From an uncultured Atopobiaceae bacterium (GTDB lineage: Bacteria > Actinomycetota > Coriobacteriia > Coriobacteriales > Atopobiaceae): 9,122 bases of DNA. The position numbers and the translations under genes were made by a program. Positions 1 through 6,663 of the stretch are shown piece after piece; positions within the stretch are counted from its first letter, which is position 1, and each line of letters begins with the position of its first letter. The stretch lies in the NCBI GenBank assembly GCA_947303905.1, contig CAMYZR010000038.1, forward strand, positions 1-9,122, given 5' to 3'. Below the pieces are notes generated by a model. That model saw only the letters and a list, made by a program, of their open reading frames with translations. It ran no database searches and was not told the DNA's origin.

Positions 1-1473
1 GGATTTGCGGGAGGGCTGCTTGCCGGCGACCGACTCGAGGTGCTCGACGTGGCCGTTGCGTCCGACCGCAGGCACGAGGGCATCGCCAGCCGTCTCCTGG
101 CGCGCCTGGCCTACGACGGGCAGACGCTCGGCGCTTCCGAGATCTCGCTCGAGGTGCACGAGGGCAACGCCGCCGCGCGTGGCCTGTACGAGAGCCTGGG
201 CTTTGCGCAGGTTGGGCTGCGTCGTGACTACTATGGACCGGGCAACCACGCCCTGATTCTGACCGCGATGCTACCGCTGGCGTTTGACCCCGCGCGTGTG
301 GGCGAGCGCCCGGAGCCACGCGCCTCGGTCCGCCCCTGGCCCATCGTGCCGAGTCCCCGCACGGCTGGGCAGCAGGAGGCCATCGACGCGGCGGGCCCGT
401 TGGTGCTGGCCATCGAGAGCAGCTGCGACGAGACCGCGCTTGCCGTTATCGACGGCAACGGAACCATCTGCGCAAACGTGGTGGCGACCCAGATCGACTT
501 CCATGCGCGCTTTGGCGGCGTGGTGCCCGAGATCGCAAGCCGCAAGCACACCGAGGCCATCGTGGGCGTGTTCGAGGAGACGCTCGCGCTGGCAGGCGCC
601 CACTTTGGCGTGGACACGCTGACACCGGCGGATCTTGCCGCGGTCGGCGTTACCGCAGGTCCAGGGCTTGTCGGCGCACTGGTGGTGGGCGTCGCCTTTG
701 CCAAGGGGCTCTGTGCGGCAACCGGCCTTCCGCTGGTGCCCGTGCACCATCTTGAGGGACACCTGCTGGCGAACCTCTTCGAGACGCCTGACCTCGAGCC
801 GCCCTTCGTCGCGAGCCTCGTGTCCGGCGGAAACACCATGCTGGTGCATGTGCGTGCGTGGGGCGACTACGAGATTTTGGGCCAGACCATCGACGATGCG
901 GTGGGCGAGGCCTTTGACAAGGTGGCCAAGGCGCTGGGGTTGGGCTATCCCGGTGGCCCCGTGATCAGCAAGCTTGCCGCGCAGGGCAACGCGCGCGCCA
1001 TCAACTTCCCGCGCGCCATGATGCACAGCGGCGACTATCGCTTCTCGCTCTCCGGCCTCAAGACGGCGGTCATCACCTACATCCAGGGCGAGAACAAGGC
1101 GGGGCGTCCGATCAACCTGCCCGATCTGGCGGCGAGCTTCCAGGCTGCCGTGGTGGACGTGCAGGTGGCCAAGGCCGCGACGGCGGTCAAGGAGACGGGC
1201 GTCTCCGACTTCTGCGTGGGCGGCGGCGTGGCGGCAAACCCGGCGCTTCGCGCCGCGTACCAGGAGCGCTTCGGAAAGATGGGCGTGCGCGTGACGGTGC
1301 CGCCGATGGTGGTCTGCGGCGACAATGGCGCCATGATCGCGCTTGCGGCGCTGCGCAACCTGCGCGCGGGAGTCACTGCCCCATTGACGCTTGACCCCGC
1401 CCCCAACGCGCGTCTGGGCGAGTGGAGCTGCTCCGAGGCACCTGTCATCGGCACCGGTTGGCCACAGCGCTAA
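1..1473 (+). CDS. tsaD: RimI-TsaD fusion protein (partial, 5' end outside window): GNAT acetyltransferase + tRNA t6A transferase subunit
   Basis: The frame is open from base 1, so the true start lies upstream; the GTG at 40 is internal. The N-terminal part is the end of a RimI-type GNAT acetyltransferase, which acetylates protein N-termini (ribosomal protein S18 in E. coli). It shows the acetyl-CoA loop RRHEGIA (bases 67-87) and the family ending NAAARGLYESLGF. A linker of about 40 residues follows. TsaD begins at VLAIESSCDE (base 403). TsaD transfers the threonylcarbamoyl group from TC-AMP to A37 of ANN-decoding tRNAs, working with TsaB and TsaE. Visible TsaD features are HLEGH (His codons at 748 and 760) and the Asp of DNGAMIA (1321), the expected metal ligands; SGGNT, SGLKTA and GGGVAANPALR are also present. 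The TsaD part is of normal length and looks intact. Such fusions are known in actinobacterial relatives; tsaE and tsaB are expected upstream but not visible. Confidence 0.95.
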   Translation, partial: GFAGGLLAGDRLEVLDVAVASDRRHEGIASRLLARLAYDGQTLGASEISLEVHEGNAAARGLYESLGFAQVGLRRDYYGPGNHALILTAMLPLAFDPARVGERPEPRASVRPWPIVPSPRTAGQQEAIDAAGPLVLAIESSCDETALAVIDGNGTICANVVATQIDFHARFGGVVPEIASRKHTEAIVGVFEETLALAGAHFGVDTLTPADLAAVGVTAGPGLVGALVVGVAFAKGLCAATGLPLVPVHHLEGHLLANLFETPDLEPPFVASLVSGGNTMLVHVRAWGDYEILGQTIDDAVGEAFDKVAKALGLGYPGGPVISKLAAQGNARAINFPRAMMHSGDYRFSLSGLKTAVITYIQGENKAGRPINLPDLAASFQAAVVDVQVAKAATAVKETGVSDFCVGGGVAANPALRAAYQERFGKMGVRVTVPPMVVCGDNGAMIALAALRNLRAGVTAPLTLDPAPNARLGEWSCSEAPVIGTGWPQR

Positions 1474-1508
1474 CGACCCGACCAAAAGGAACCGACCCCA
1501 ATGGGCGG

Positions 1509-3419
1509 CTAGCCGCGAGGCTTGTGGCTGCGGCTTCTCTTGCCGCCCTTGCCGCCACGGCTGCCCTGCGACTTACCGCCAGAGCTCTCCGGTCGCACCA
1601 GGCACTTGGGGCCGTAGCCAATAAGGTCCTCGCGACCCGCCTTGTGCAGCGCCTCCATCACCAGCGCGCGGTTCTTGGGGTTGCGGTACTGGATCAGCGC
1701 ACGCTGCATCGCCTTCTCGTGCGGATTGGTGGGGCAGTAGACCTTCTTCATCGTGCGCGGGTCGAGTCCCGTGTAGTAGATGCATGTGCTCACGGTCGAC
1801 GGCGTGGGGTAGAAGTCGCTCACCTGCTCGGGCATGTAGCCCAGGTCGCGACAGAACTCCGCCAGCTCCACAGCAACCTTCATCGTGGAGCCGGGGTGGC
1901 TGCTCATGAGGTAGGGCACCACGTACTGCTCCTTGCCCGCCTTGCGCGACTCCCGCTCGAACTCCTTGCAAAAGCGCAGGTAGACGTCGTTTGACGGCTT
2001 GCCCATCACGCGCAGTACCTCGTCGGAGACGTGCTCGGGCGCCAGGCGCAGCTGACCGCTCGTGTGATGCTCAGCCAGCTCGCGGATAAAGGTGTGGTCG
2101 CTGTCGAGCAGCGCGTAGTCAAACCGGATGCCGCTGCGCACGAAGACCTTCTTCACGCCCGGCAGCGCGCGCAGCTTGCGCAGCAACTTGACGTAGCTCT
2201 TGTGCGTCACCGTCAGGTTCTTGCACGGCTCCGGCGAGAGGCAGCGCCGGCCCACGCACGCGCCGCGGCTGAGCTGCTTCTGACACGCGGGCACGCGGAA
2301 GTTTGCGGTCGGTCCGCCCACGTCGTGAATGTAGCCCTTGAAGTCCGGGTCGTGCGTCATGGCCTCGGCCTCGGCCAGCAGGCTCTCGTCGCTGCGGCTC
2401 TGGATGATGCGTCCCTGGTGGAAGTTGAGCGCGCAGAAGGCGCACTCGCCCAGGCACCCGCGGTTGCTCGTGAGCGAGAACTTGATCTCGGATATGGCCG
2501 GGATGCCGCCTGCGGCCTCGTAGCTGGGGTGATACGCCCGCGCGTACGGCAGCTCGTAGACCGCGTCAAACTCCTCGGTCGTGAGCGGCGTGGCTGGCGG
2601 GTTCTGGATCACGTACACCCCGTGCGGGTACTCCTCCACCAGCGCATGGCTGAGGAAGGGGTTGAGCTGGCGATACTGCATGCCAAAGCTCTTGGCGTAG
2701 GCGGTCTTGTCCGCGCGCATCTCCTCGTACGTGGGCAGGATGACGGGCTTGTCGCACTGCTCGTAGCTGCGCGCGCGGTACACCGTGCCGGGGATGAAGC
2801 TCAGGTCCTGCACCGAGAGGCCAGAGTCCAGCGCCTCGGCGATCTCGATGATGGAGTGCTCGCCCATGCCGTAGCTGATGAGGTCTGCGCCGGCGTCGAG
2901 AAGCACGCTGCGCTTGAGGCTGTCGGACCAGTAGTCGTAGTGGGCCATGCGCCTGAGCGATGCCTCGATGCCGCCCAGGATGATGGGGGTCTTCTTGTAC
3001 GTGCGGCGGATGAGGTTGCCGTAGACCACGCAGGCGTGGTCGGGGCGCAGGCCCATCTTGCCGCCAGGGGAGTAGAAGTCCTTTGACCTGCGGTGCTTTG
3101 CCACGGTGTAGTGGTTGACCATGGAGTCCATGTTGCCAGCGGACACCATGAAGCCCAGGCGCGGCTCCCCAAAGACGCTGACGCTGGCGGGGTCGCGCCA
3201 GTCGGGCTGCGCGATGATGCCCACCTTGAACCCGTGGGCCTCCAGGAGGCGCGTGATGATGGCGCAGCCAAACGAGGGATGGTCCACGTACGCGTCGCCG
3301 CAGACGTAGACGAAGTCGACCTGCTCCCAGCCGCGCCGTCGCATCTCGCGGGCGGTGGTGGGGAGAAAGGCATCGGTGCCTTGGAGGCCGTTGGCGTATG
3401 TCTGCTGGCTTGGTTTCAT
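1509..3419 (-). CDS. ygiQ: YgiQ-family (UPF0313) radical SAM protein
   Basis: This 636-residue protein belongs to the YgiQ family, whose reaction is unknown. Its centre has the radical SAM cluster motif CLGECAFC (Cys 322, 326, 329), which binds a 4Fe-4S cluster that cleaves S-adenosylmethionine. The N-terminal part resembles the family's cobalamin-binding-like region (VDFVYVCGDAYVDHPSFG near residues 34-51). The C-terminal part matches the family's extra domain (YCPTNPHEKAMQRALIQYR) and ends in a Gly/Lys/Arg/Ser-rich basic tail. The ATG at 3419 was chosen because the family begins near this point; the frame runs 37 codons further upstream, but that stretch does not look like protein of this family. 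No Shine-Dalgarno sequence precedes the ATG: the bases just before it are AGACCCC, and an extended -10 box lies directly upstream. The gene converges on tsaD with only 35 nt between the stops and no clear terminator. Confidence 0.93.
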   Translation of the reverse strand: MKPSQQTYANGLQGTDAFLPTTAREMRRRGWEQVDFVYVCGDAYVDHPSFGCAIITRLLEAHGFKVGIIAQPDWRDPASVSVFGEPRLGFMVSAGNMDSMVNHYTVAKHRRSKDFYSPGGKMGLRPDHACVVYGNLIRRTYKKTPIILGGIEASLRRMAHYDYWSDSLKRSVLLDAGADLISYGMGEHSIIEIAEALDSGLSVQDLSFIPGTVYRARSYEQCDKPVILPTYEEMRADKTAYAKSFGMQYRQLNPFLSHALVEEYPHGVYVIQNPPATPLTTEEFDAVYELPYARAYHPSYEAAGGIPAISEIKFSLTSNRGCLGECAFCALNFHQGRIIQSRSDESLLAEAEAMTHDPDFKGYIHDVGGPTANFRVPACQKQLSRGACVGRRCLSPEPCKNLTVTHKSYVKLLRKLRALPGVKKVFVRSGIRFDYALLDSDHTFIRELAEHHTSGQLRLAPEHVSDEVLRVMGKPSNDVYLRFCKEFERESRKAGKEQYVVPYLMSSHPGSTMKVAVELAEFCRDLGYMPEQVSDFYPTPSTVSTCIYYTGLDPRTMKKVYCPTNPHEKAMQRALIQYRNPKNRALVMEALHKAGREDLIGYGPKCLVRPESSGGKSQGSRGGKGGKRSRSHKPRG

Positions 3420-3426
3420 GGGGTCT

Positions 3427-3435
3427 ATTATGACA
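3427..3435 (-). promoter_or_regulatory. Extended -10 promoter of the ygiQ-family gene, probably leaderless
   Basis: Read on the minus strand this is TGTCATAAT, an extended -10 element (TGn plus CATAAT, five of six matches to TATAAT). Only 7 nt (AGACCCC) separate the hexamer from the ATG at 3419, so transcription would start at or within a base or two of the A of the start codon. No convincing -35 hexamer was found 16-18 nt upstream, as is common for extended -10 promoters. The absence of any purine-rich ribosome binding site fits leaderless translation. The role is inferred from sequence only. Confidence 0.6.
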
Positions 3436-3597
3436 CGACGGAGTCTGGGCACGGTGACGCACGGTCGGACAAGAATCGGCCCCACGGGCCCCCAACCTGT
3501 CCGCGGCTGCGTACCCGTTTCGGAGCTCACCCTGCGTCATCTTCGGAGTCCATTCGGTTGCTAACCGCCCAGCCGTTACAGGCGTGTCATGCTCCCG

Positions 3598-3606
3598 TGC
3601 TACGAT
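3598..3606 (+). promoter_or_regulatory. Extended -10 promoter of proA
   Basis: The sequence TGCTACGAT has the extended -10 form (TGn followed by TACGAT, four of six consensus positions). It would place the transcription start near 3613 and give a leader of about 23 nt. The only -35-like hexamer is a weak TTACAG at 3576 with a long 19-nt spacer. The proA ribosome binding site (AGAGGAA, 3624-3630, about 6 nt before the ATG) lies downstream and would be in the transcript. The call rests on position and similarity to consensus. Confidence 0.5.
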
Positions 3607-3635
3607 GGCCCCACCCTGCGAAGAGAGGAACTTCC

Positions 3636-4916
3636 ATGAGTGAGATTAGCCAGGTTGCCGCACGCATGAAGCTCGAGAGCCCCGTGATGGCAGCCACATC
3701 CGTCGAGGTCCGCAACGACGCCCTTGCCCGCATCAAGGCCGCGCTGCTTGCCCATTCCGACGAGATCTTTGCCGCAAACGCAGAGGACCTCGCTGCAGCC
3801 GAGCGTGATGGCGTTGCTCCGGCCATCGTCAAGCGCCTCCGCTTCGACGAGCACAAGCTGGCCGACGTCACCGCCGGCATCGACGGGCTCATCGGCCTGC
3901 CGGACCCCGTTGGCCGCATCCTGCTCAAGCGCGAGCTCGACGCTGGTCTGCTGCTCGAGCGAGTGAGCTGCCCCATCGGCGTGATCGGCGTGATCTTCGA
4001 GGCTCGCCCCGACGCCCTGGTGCAGATCTCCACCCTGTGCCTCAAGAGCGGAAACTGCGCCATCCTCAAGGGTGGCCGCGAGACCGCGCGCACCAACAAG
4101 GCGCTCTTCGAGGTTATCCACGCTGCCGCCGTGGAGGCGGGCCTGCCCGAGGGCTGCCTGCATCAGGTTGAGGCGCGCGAGGAGATCGCCGAGCTGCTGG
4201 CCTGCGACCAGTCCGTCGACCTGCTCATTCCGCGCGGCTCCAACGCCTTTGTGCGCTACATCATGGACAACACGCGCATCCCCGTGATGGGCCACGCCGA
4301 CGGTATCTGCCACACCTACGTGGACGCGGACGCGGACCCGGCAAAGGCCGTGAAGTGCGTGGTTGACGCCAAGACCCAGTACGTGGCCGTGTGCAATGCC
4401 ACCGAGACCCTGCTCGTCGATCGCGCGGCCAAGGCTCTGGTGCCTTCCATCGTGCAGGCGCTGCAGGACAAGGGCGTCGAGGTTCGCGGCACCGACGAGG
4501 TGCGCGAGCTCGTTGCCTGCGAGCCCGCCACCGACGAGGACTGGGACACCGAGTACCTCTCGCTCACCATCTCGGTCAAGCTCGTTGACGGCGTGGACGA
4601 GGCGATCGAGCACATCAACCGCCATGGTTCGCATCACACTGACGCGATCATCACCGAGAATGCCGAGACGGCCGCGCGCTTCATGCAGCTGGTCGACTCT
4701 GCGGGTGTGTACCAGAACTGCTCCACGCGCTTTGCCGACGGCTTCCGCTACGGATTTGGCGCGGAGGTGGGCATCTCCACCTCCAAGCTGCACGCGCGCG
4801 GGCCGGTGGGCCTGGACGGTCTGGTCACCTACAAGTACAAGCTCTATGGTTCGGGGCAGATCGTCGCCGACTACGCGAGTGGTGCCGCGAGCTTCCACTT
4901 CCGCGACCTCGACTAG
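3636..4916 (+). CDS. proA: Gamma-glutamyl phosphate reductase (glutamate-5-semialdehyde dehydrogenase)
   Basis: ProA reduces gamma-glutamyl phosphate with NADPH to glutamate-5-semialdehyde, the second step of proline synthesis from glutamate, in the cytoplasm. The 426-residue product has the usual length and full domain set. The catalytic cysteine is Cys253 in VAVCNATETLLV. Residues 317-338 match the family signature (V-x5-A-I-x-H-I ... H-G-S-x-H-T-D-x-I). Other family blocks are GVIGVIFEARPD, LKGGRE and the C-terminal STSKLHARGPVGLDGL. The ATG at 3636 follows a ribosome binding site AGAGGAA at a good distance; the long upstream open frame is antisense to ygiQ and is not coding. proB, which makes the substrate, is not next to it here, so proA appears to be transcribed alone and stops at the hairpin at 4945-4975. 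Confidence 0.97.
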   Translation: MSEISQVAARMKLESPVMAATSVEVRNDALARIKAALLAHSDEIFAANAEDLAAAERDGVAPAIVKRLRFDEHKLADVTAGIDGLIGLPDPVGRILLKRELDAGLLLERVSCPIGVIGVIFEARPDALVQISTLCLKSGNCAILKGGRETARTNKALFEVIHAAAVEAGLPEGCLHQVEAREEIAELLACDQSVDLLIPRGSNAFVRYIMDNTRIPVMGHADGICHTYVDADADPAKAVKCVVDAKTQYVAVCNATETLLVDRAAKALVPSIVQALQDKGVEVRGTDEVRELVACEPATDEDWDTEYLSLTISVKLVDGVDEAIEHINRHGSHHTDAIITENAETAARFMQLVDSAGVYQNCSTRFADGFRYGFGAEVGISTSKLHARGPVGLDGLVTYKYKLYGSGQIVADYASGAASFHFRDLD

Positions 4917-4944
4917 TCTCTAGTTAGATAGCCAACAAACAGCA

Positions 4945-4975
4945 GGCGGGCTCAGGGAAAATCCCTGGGCCCGCC
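4945..4975. terminator. Bidirectional hairpin terminator between proA and the DUF188 gene
   Basis: Bases 4945-4958 and 4962-4975 form a 14-bp stem with one G-T wobble around an AAA loop, very GC-rich at its base. It lies between two convergent genes: 28 bases after the proA stop and 5 bases beyond the DUF188 stop on the other strand. There is no clean U run on the plus strand (GACCTTT follows). On the minus strand the sequence after the stem is moderately T-rich (TGCTGTTTGTTGG). A shared intrinsic terminator is the natural reading. Confidence 0.8.
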
Positions 4976-4980
4976 GACCT

Positions 4981-5466
4981 TTAGCCTCGCTTGGCCTCGG
5001 TGAGTAGTCTGCGGAGGTTTGCCGAGAAGCGCTCGCGGTCCTCGTCCTCGAAGGCTGCAGGTCCGCGTGTGCGCCCGCCGGCGCGTCGCACCTTCTTCTC
5101 CTCGTGGCGAATGAACATCATGGAGTCGATGGTCAGGGGACTGTACACATGCCCGCGCACGCCGATAGCCCGCGCCCCTCGTCCGAGCACCATCGATGCC
5201 AGGCCGATGTCCTGTGTCACCACCACGTCGTCGGGTCCGAGCTCCTCCACGATGGCAAAGTCCGCGGAGTCGGCACCGATGCCCACCTGCAGCGTGCGTA
5301 CCCAGAACCCGTCACGCGGGGTGGTCGGGTCGCTCGCGCGCAGGTGGCGGCTCAGGTTTTGGGTGGCATTGCCCGCAATGACGCAGGGCACGCCCGCGCG
5401 CCTGGCCTCAGCCAGCGCCTCGCGCGTCACCGGGCAGGCGTCCGCATCAATAAACAGCGTGGTCAC
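4981..5466 (-). CDS. YaiI/YqxD family protein (DUF188/UPF0178)
   Basis: This 161-residue protein belongs to the YaiI/YqxD family, which has a PIN/NYN-like nuclease fold but no established substrate. It shows the family opening FIDADACPV (Asp7, Asp9, Cys11), the acidic pair DSAD (Asp66, Asp69), VVTQDIGLA (Asp86; most members have DIPLA, so a Gly replaces the usual Pro), and the late block GGRTRGPAAFEDEDRERF. The acidic residues fit a metal-binding nuclease-like site, but activity is an inference. The start is a GTG at 5466. Its ribosome binding site is probably AGGA, overlapping the stop codon of the upstream zinc-ribbon gene (TAGGA), with a gap of 9 nt between the two genes, so translation is probably coupled. 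Length is normal for the family. Confidence 0.92.
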   Translation of the reverse strand: MTTLFIDADACPVTREALAEARRAGVPCVIAGNATQNLSRHLRASDPTTPRDGFWVRTLQVGIGADSADFAIVEELGPDDVVVTQDIGLASMVLGRGARAIGVRGHVYSPLTIDSMMFIRHEEKKVRRAGGRTRGPAAFEDEDRERFSANLRRLLTEAKRG

Positions 5467-5475
5467 AGGGCTGTC

Positions 5476-5652
5476 CTACTCCACCTCGGCCCAGGAGTGA
5501 CCGCACTTGTTGCAGTAGTAGACCTTGACGATGTTGCCAAAGCCATCGGGGTAGGAATCCGTGCACACCACGTCGTCGCTTCCGCACTGGGGGCAGTCGG
5601 GCATCGACAGGTAGGCGTCGAGCTCGTCGTCGCTGATCTCGGTGAAGGCCAT
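5476..5652 (-). CDS. Small zinc-ribbon protein (58 aa)
   Basis: I do not recognise a named gene. The 58-residue product has a short acidic N-terminus (MAFTEISDDELDAYLSM) followed by a four-cysteine zinc ribbon: CPQCGSDD (Cys20, Cys23) and CNKCGHSW (Cys47, Cys50), with about 23 residues between the pairs. The CxxCGHSW ending resembles the zinc ribbons of TFIIS and RNA polymerase subunit M, which suggests contact with nucleic acid or protein, but no function is established. The ATG at 5652 has a good ribosome binding site (AGGAG, 5 nt away). The gene lies directly before the DUF188 gene, 9 nt apart, and likely shares its mRNA. It is absent from a simple long-ORF scan because of its size; cysteine spacing and codon use support it as real. 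Confidence 0.85.
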   Translation of the reverse strand: MAFTEISDDELDAYLSMPDCPQCGSDDVVCTDSYPDGFGNIVKVYYCNKCGHSWAEVE

Positions 5653-5687
5653 GAGAGCTCCTATCGGGCAAGTCGGTCAGTGCCTCT

Positions 5688-5693
5688 ATTATG
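5688..5693 (-). promoter_or_regulatory. -10 element for the zinc-ribbon/DUF188 pair
   Basis: On the minus strand this reads CATAAT and is followed by AGA. The same nine bases, CATAATAGA, form the -10 region of the ygiQ-family gene. It lies 35 nt before the zinc-ribbon ATG, giving a leader of roughly 28 nt that contains the ribosome binding site. The TAA stop codon of the upstream spermidine-synthase-like gene (5691-5689) sits inside the hexamer. No -35 hexamer or TGn extension was found, so readthrough from the upstream gene remains possible. Confidence 0.4.
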
Positions 5694-6516
5694 CTCTATC
5701 AGCGGTTATCCGCCCGCCTCCATCGCTGAGTGCGCGATTGGTCGCCACAAGCACGTTGTTGCCCAGGCTCCTCGGGGCCTCGCCATACTCCGCAATCACG
5801 CGCACGTCCTCGAACTCTGCCGCAAACGCCGCCCTCGTCTTCTCGAGCACGCGCGCCCGGCGCCCCTCGAGCGGACAGCGAATGTTGGCGAGATAGACTC
5901 CTCTGTCAGTGAGGTGGCTGGCAACGAGATGCGCCCCCTCGGCGGTGTCAAGGTACCCCATGGGCTTGCTGCCCTTGAAGGCGTCGTTGATGATGACGTC
6001 AAACGTGCGCCCCTCCTCGCGCAGCCACTTCCAGCCGTCCGCGCACACGAGCTCCAAGCGCTCCCCGGCAAGCGACTCGGCGCGGTCGAGAAAGAACCGC
6101 TCGCGCGCGATGTCGGTAATCTCGGGATCGATCTCGACCACGCAGATGCGCATCCTCTTGGTGTGCGTGACGAGGAACTTGGGCAGCGAGTAGCCGCCCC
6201 CTCCGATGACCAGCACCGTCCTGGCGTCGCCCATCTCGTCGATCACGTCAACCATGGTGCGGTGGTAGGCGCATACCAGCTCGCTCCAAAGCTCGTCCGA
6301 GATATAGCTCGCCGATTGGAAGGTGCCGTCCACATTGAGGAGCCGCACGGGCGTGCCGTCCTCGTCGGGCGTCTCGAACACCATGGTCATGCCCATGAGG
6401 CTGCGGCGCAGCACCTCGACGCCACGCAGCGACAGCAGCTTTGGCAGCGCGAGGTAGAAGGCAATCTCGGCAATGGTTATGACTGCCATGATCATGAGCA
6501 CGAGGCGTACGGACAC
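5689..6516 (-). CDS. Membrane-anchored spermidine-synthase-like / class I methyltransferase-fold protein
   Basis: The 275-residue product begins with one hydrophobic segment (about residues 4-25, RLVLMIMAVITIAEIAFYLA) that should anchor it in the membrane, followed by a Rossmann-fold domain of the spermidine synthase superfamily. Visible motifs are VLVIGGGGYSLPKF (residues 102-115, nucleotide-binding glycine loop), VEIDPEI (Glu128, Asp130, ribose binding), CADGWKWL (Asp160) and FDVIINDAF (Asp173, Asp178). The canonical GGGDGG loop and the full DSSDP-like catalytic loop of true spermidine synthases are absent, so polyamine synthesis is doubtful and the substrate is unknown. The GTG start at 6516 was chosen because AAGGAGG lies 4 nt upstream; an ATG at 6549 in the same frame lacks a ribosome binding site. 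The gene is divergent from tatA. Confidence 0.8.
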   Translation of the reverse strand: MSVRLVLMIMAVITIAEIAFYLALPKLLSLRGVEVLRRSLMGMTMVFETPDEDGTPVRLLNVDGTFQSASYISDELWSELVCAYHRTMVDVIDEMGDARTVLVIGGGGYSLPKFLVTHTKRMRICVVEIDPEITDIARERFFLDRAESLAGERLELVCADGWKWLREEGRTFDVIINDAFKGSKPMGYLDTAEGAHLVASHLTDRGVYLANIRCPLEGRRARVLEKTRAAFAAEFEDVRVIAEYGEAPRSLGNNVLVATNRALSDGGGRITADRA

Positions 6517-6663
6517 GGACCCTCCTTCACATTGGGGTGAGAGAAGCATAGACTATCTGGTTTTGAAGGGGAAATTCATGATTCACGCCTACACCTATGT
6601 TTGCTTGTGATTCACTGAGAAGCTGCGCGAAAAATAAGACTCTATACCCATTGGAGGATTCGT
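6517..6663. other. Divergent intergenic region with repeated TGATTCAC
   Basis: This 147-bp, AT-richer region separates the leftward spermidine-synthase-like gene from tatA and should carry promoters for both. TGATTCAC occurs at 6579-6586 and again at 6608-6615, 29 bp apart. The second copy is part of GTGATTCAC, an odd-centred palindrome. A weak tatA promoter candidate is TTCACT (6611) with ATAAGA (6634) at 17-nt spacing. I found no clear promoter for the minus strand. The repeats could be a regulator's operator, but this is unproven. Confidence 0.35.

Noticed and set aside
271..1485. 404-codon open frame antisense to the RimI-TsaD gene
   Set aside because: It is the complement of a clearly coding gene in GC-rich DNA; its translation is Arg/His/Ala-rich low-complexity sequence with no recognisable family.
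1486..1512. Ribosome-site-like AAAAGGA followed by a four-codon frame ATG GGC GGC TAG between tsaD and the ygiQ-family gene
   Set aside because: It is far too short to be a gene, and its end overlaps the convergent gene; most likely chance or a relic of a former start.
1505..1516. 12-bp palindrome GCGGCTAGCCGC at the ygiQ-family stop
   Set aside because: It can form only a 4-bp stem with a 4-base loop and has no following U tract, so I do not call it a terminator.
3093..3635. 181-codon N-terminal extension of proA
   Set aside because: The extension is mostly antisense to ygiQ; ProA family length, ribosome binding site and promoter all support the start at 3636.
3600..4898. 432-codon open frame antisense to proA
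   Set aside because: It lies entirely opposite an intact, motif-complete proA and reflects GC-biased codon use.
5104..6540. 478-codon plus-strand open frame across the DUF188, zinc-ribbon and spermidine-synthase-like genes
   Set aside because: The minus strand holds three genes with recognisable motifs and ribosome binding sites; this frame has no start signal and no family resemblance.
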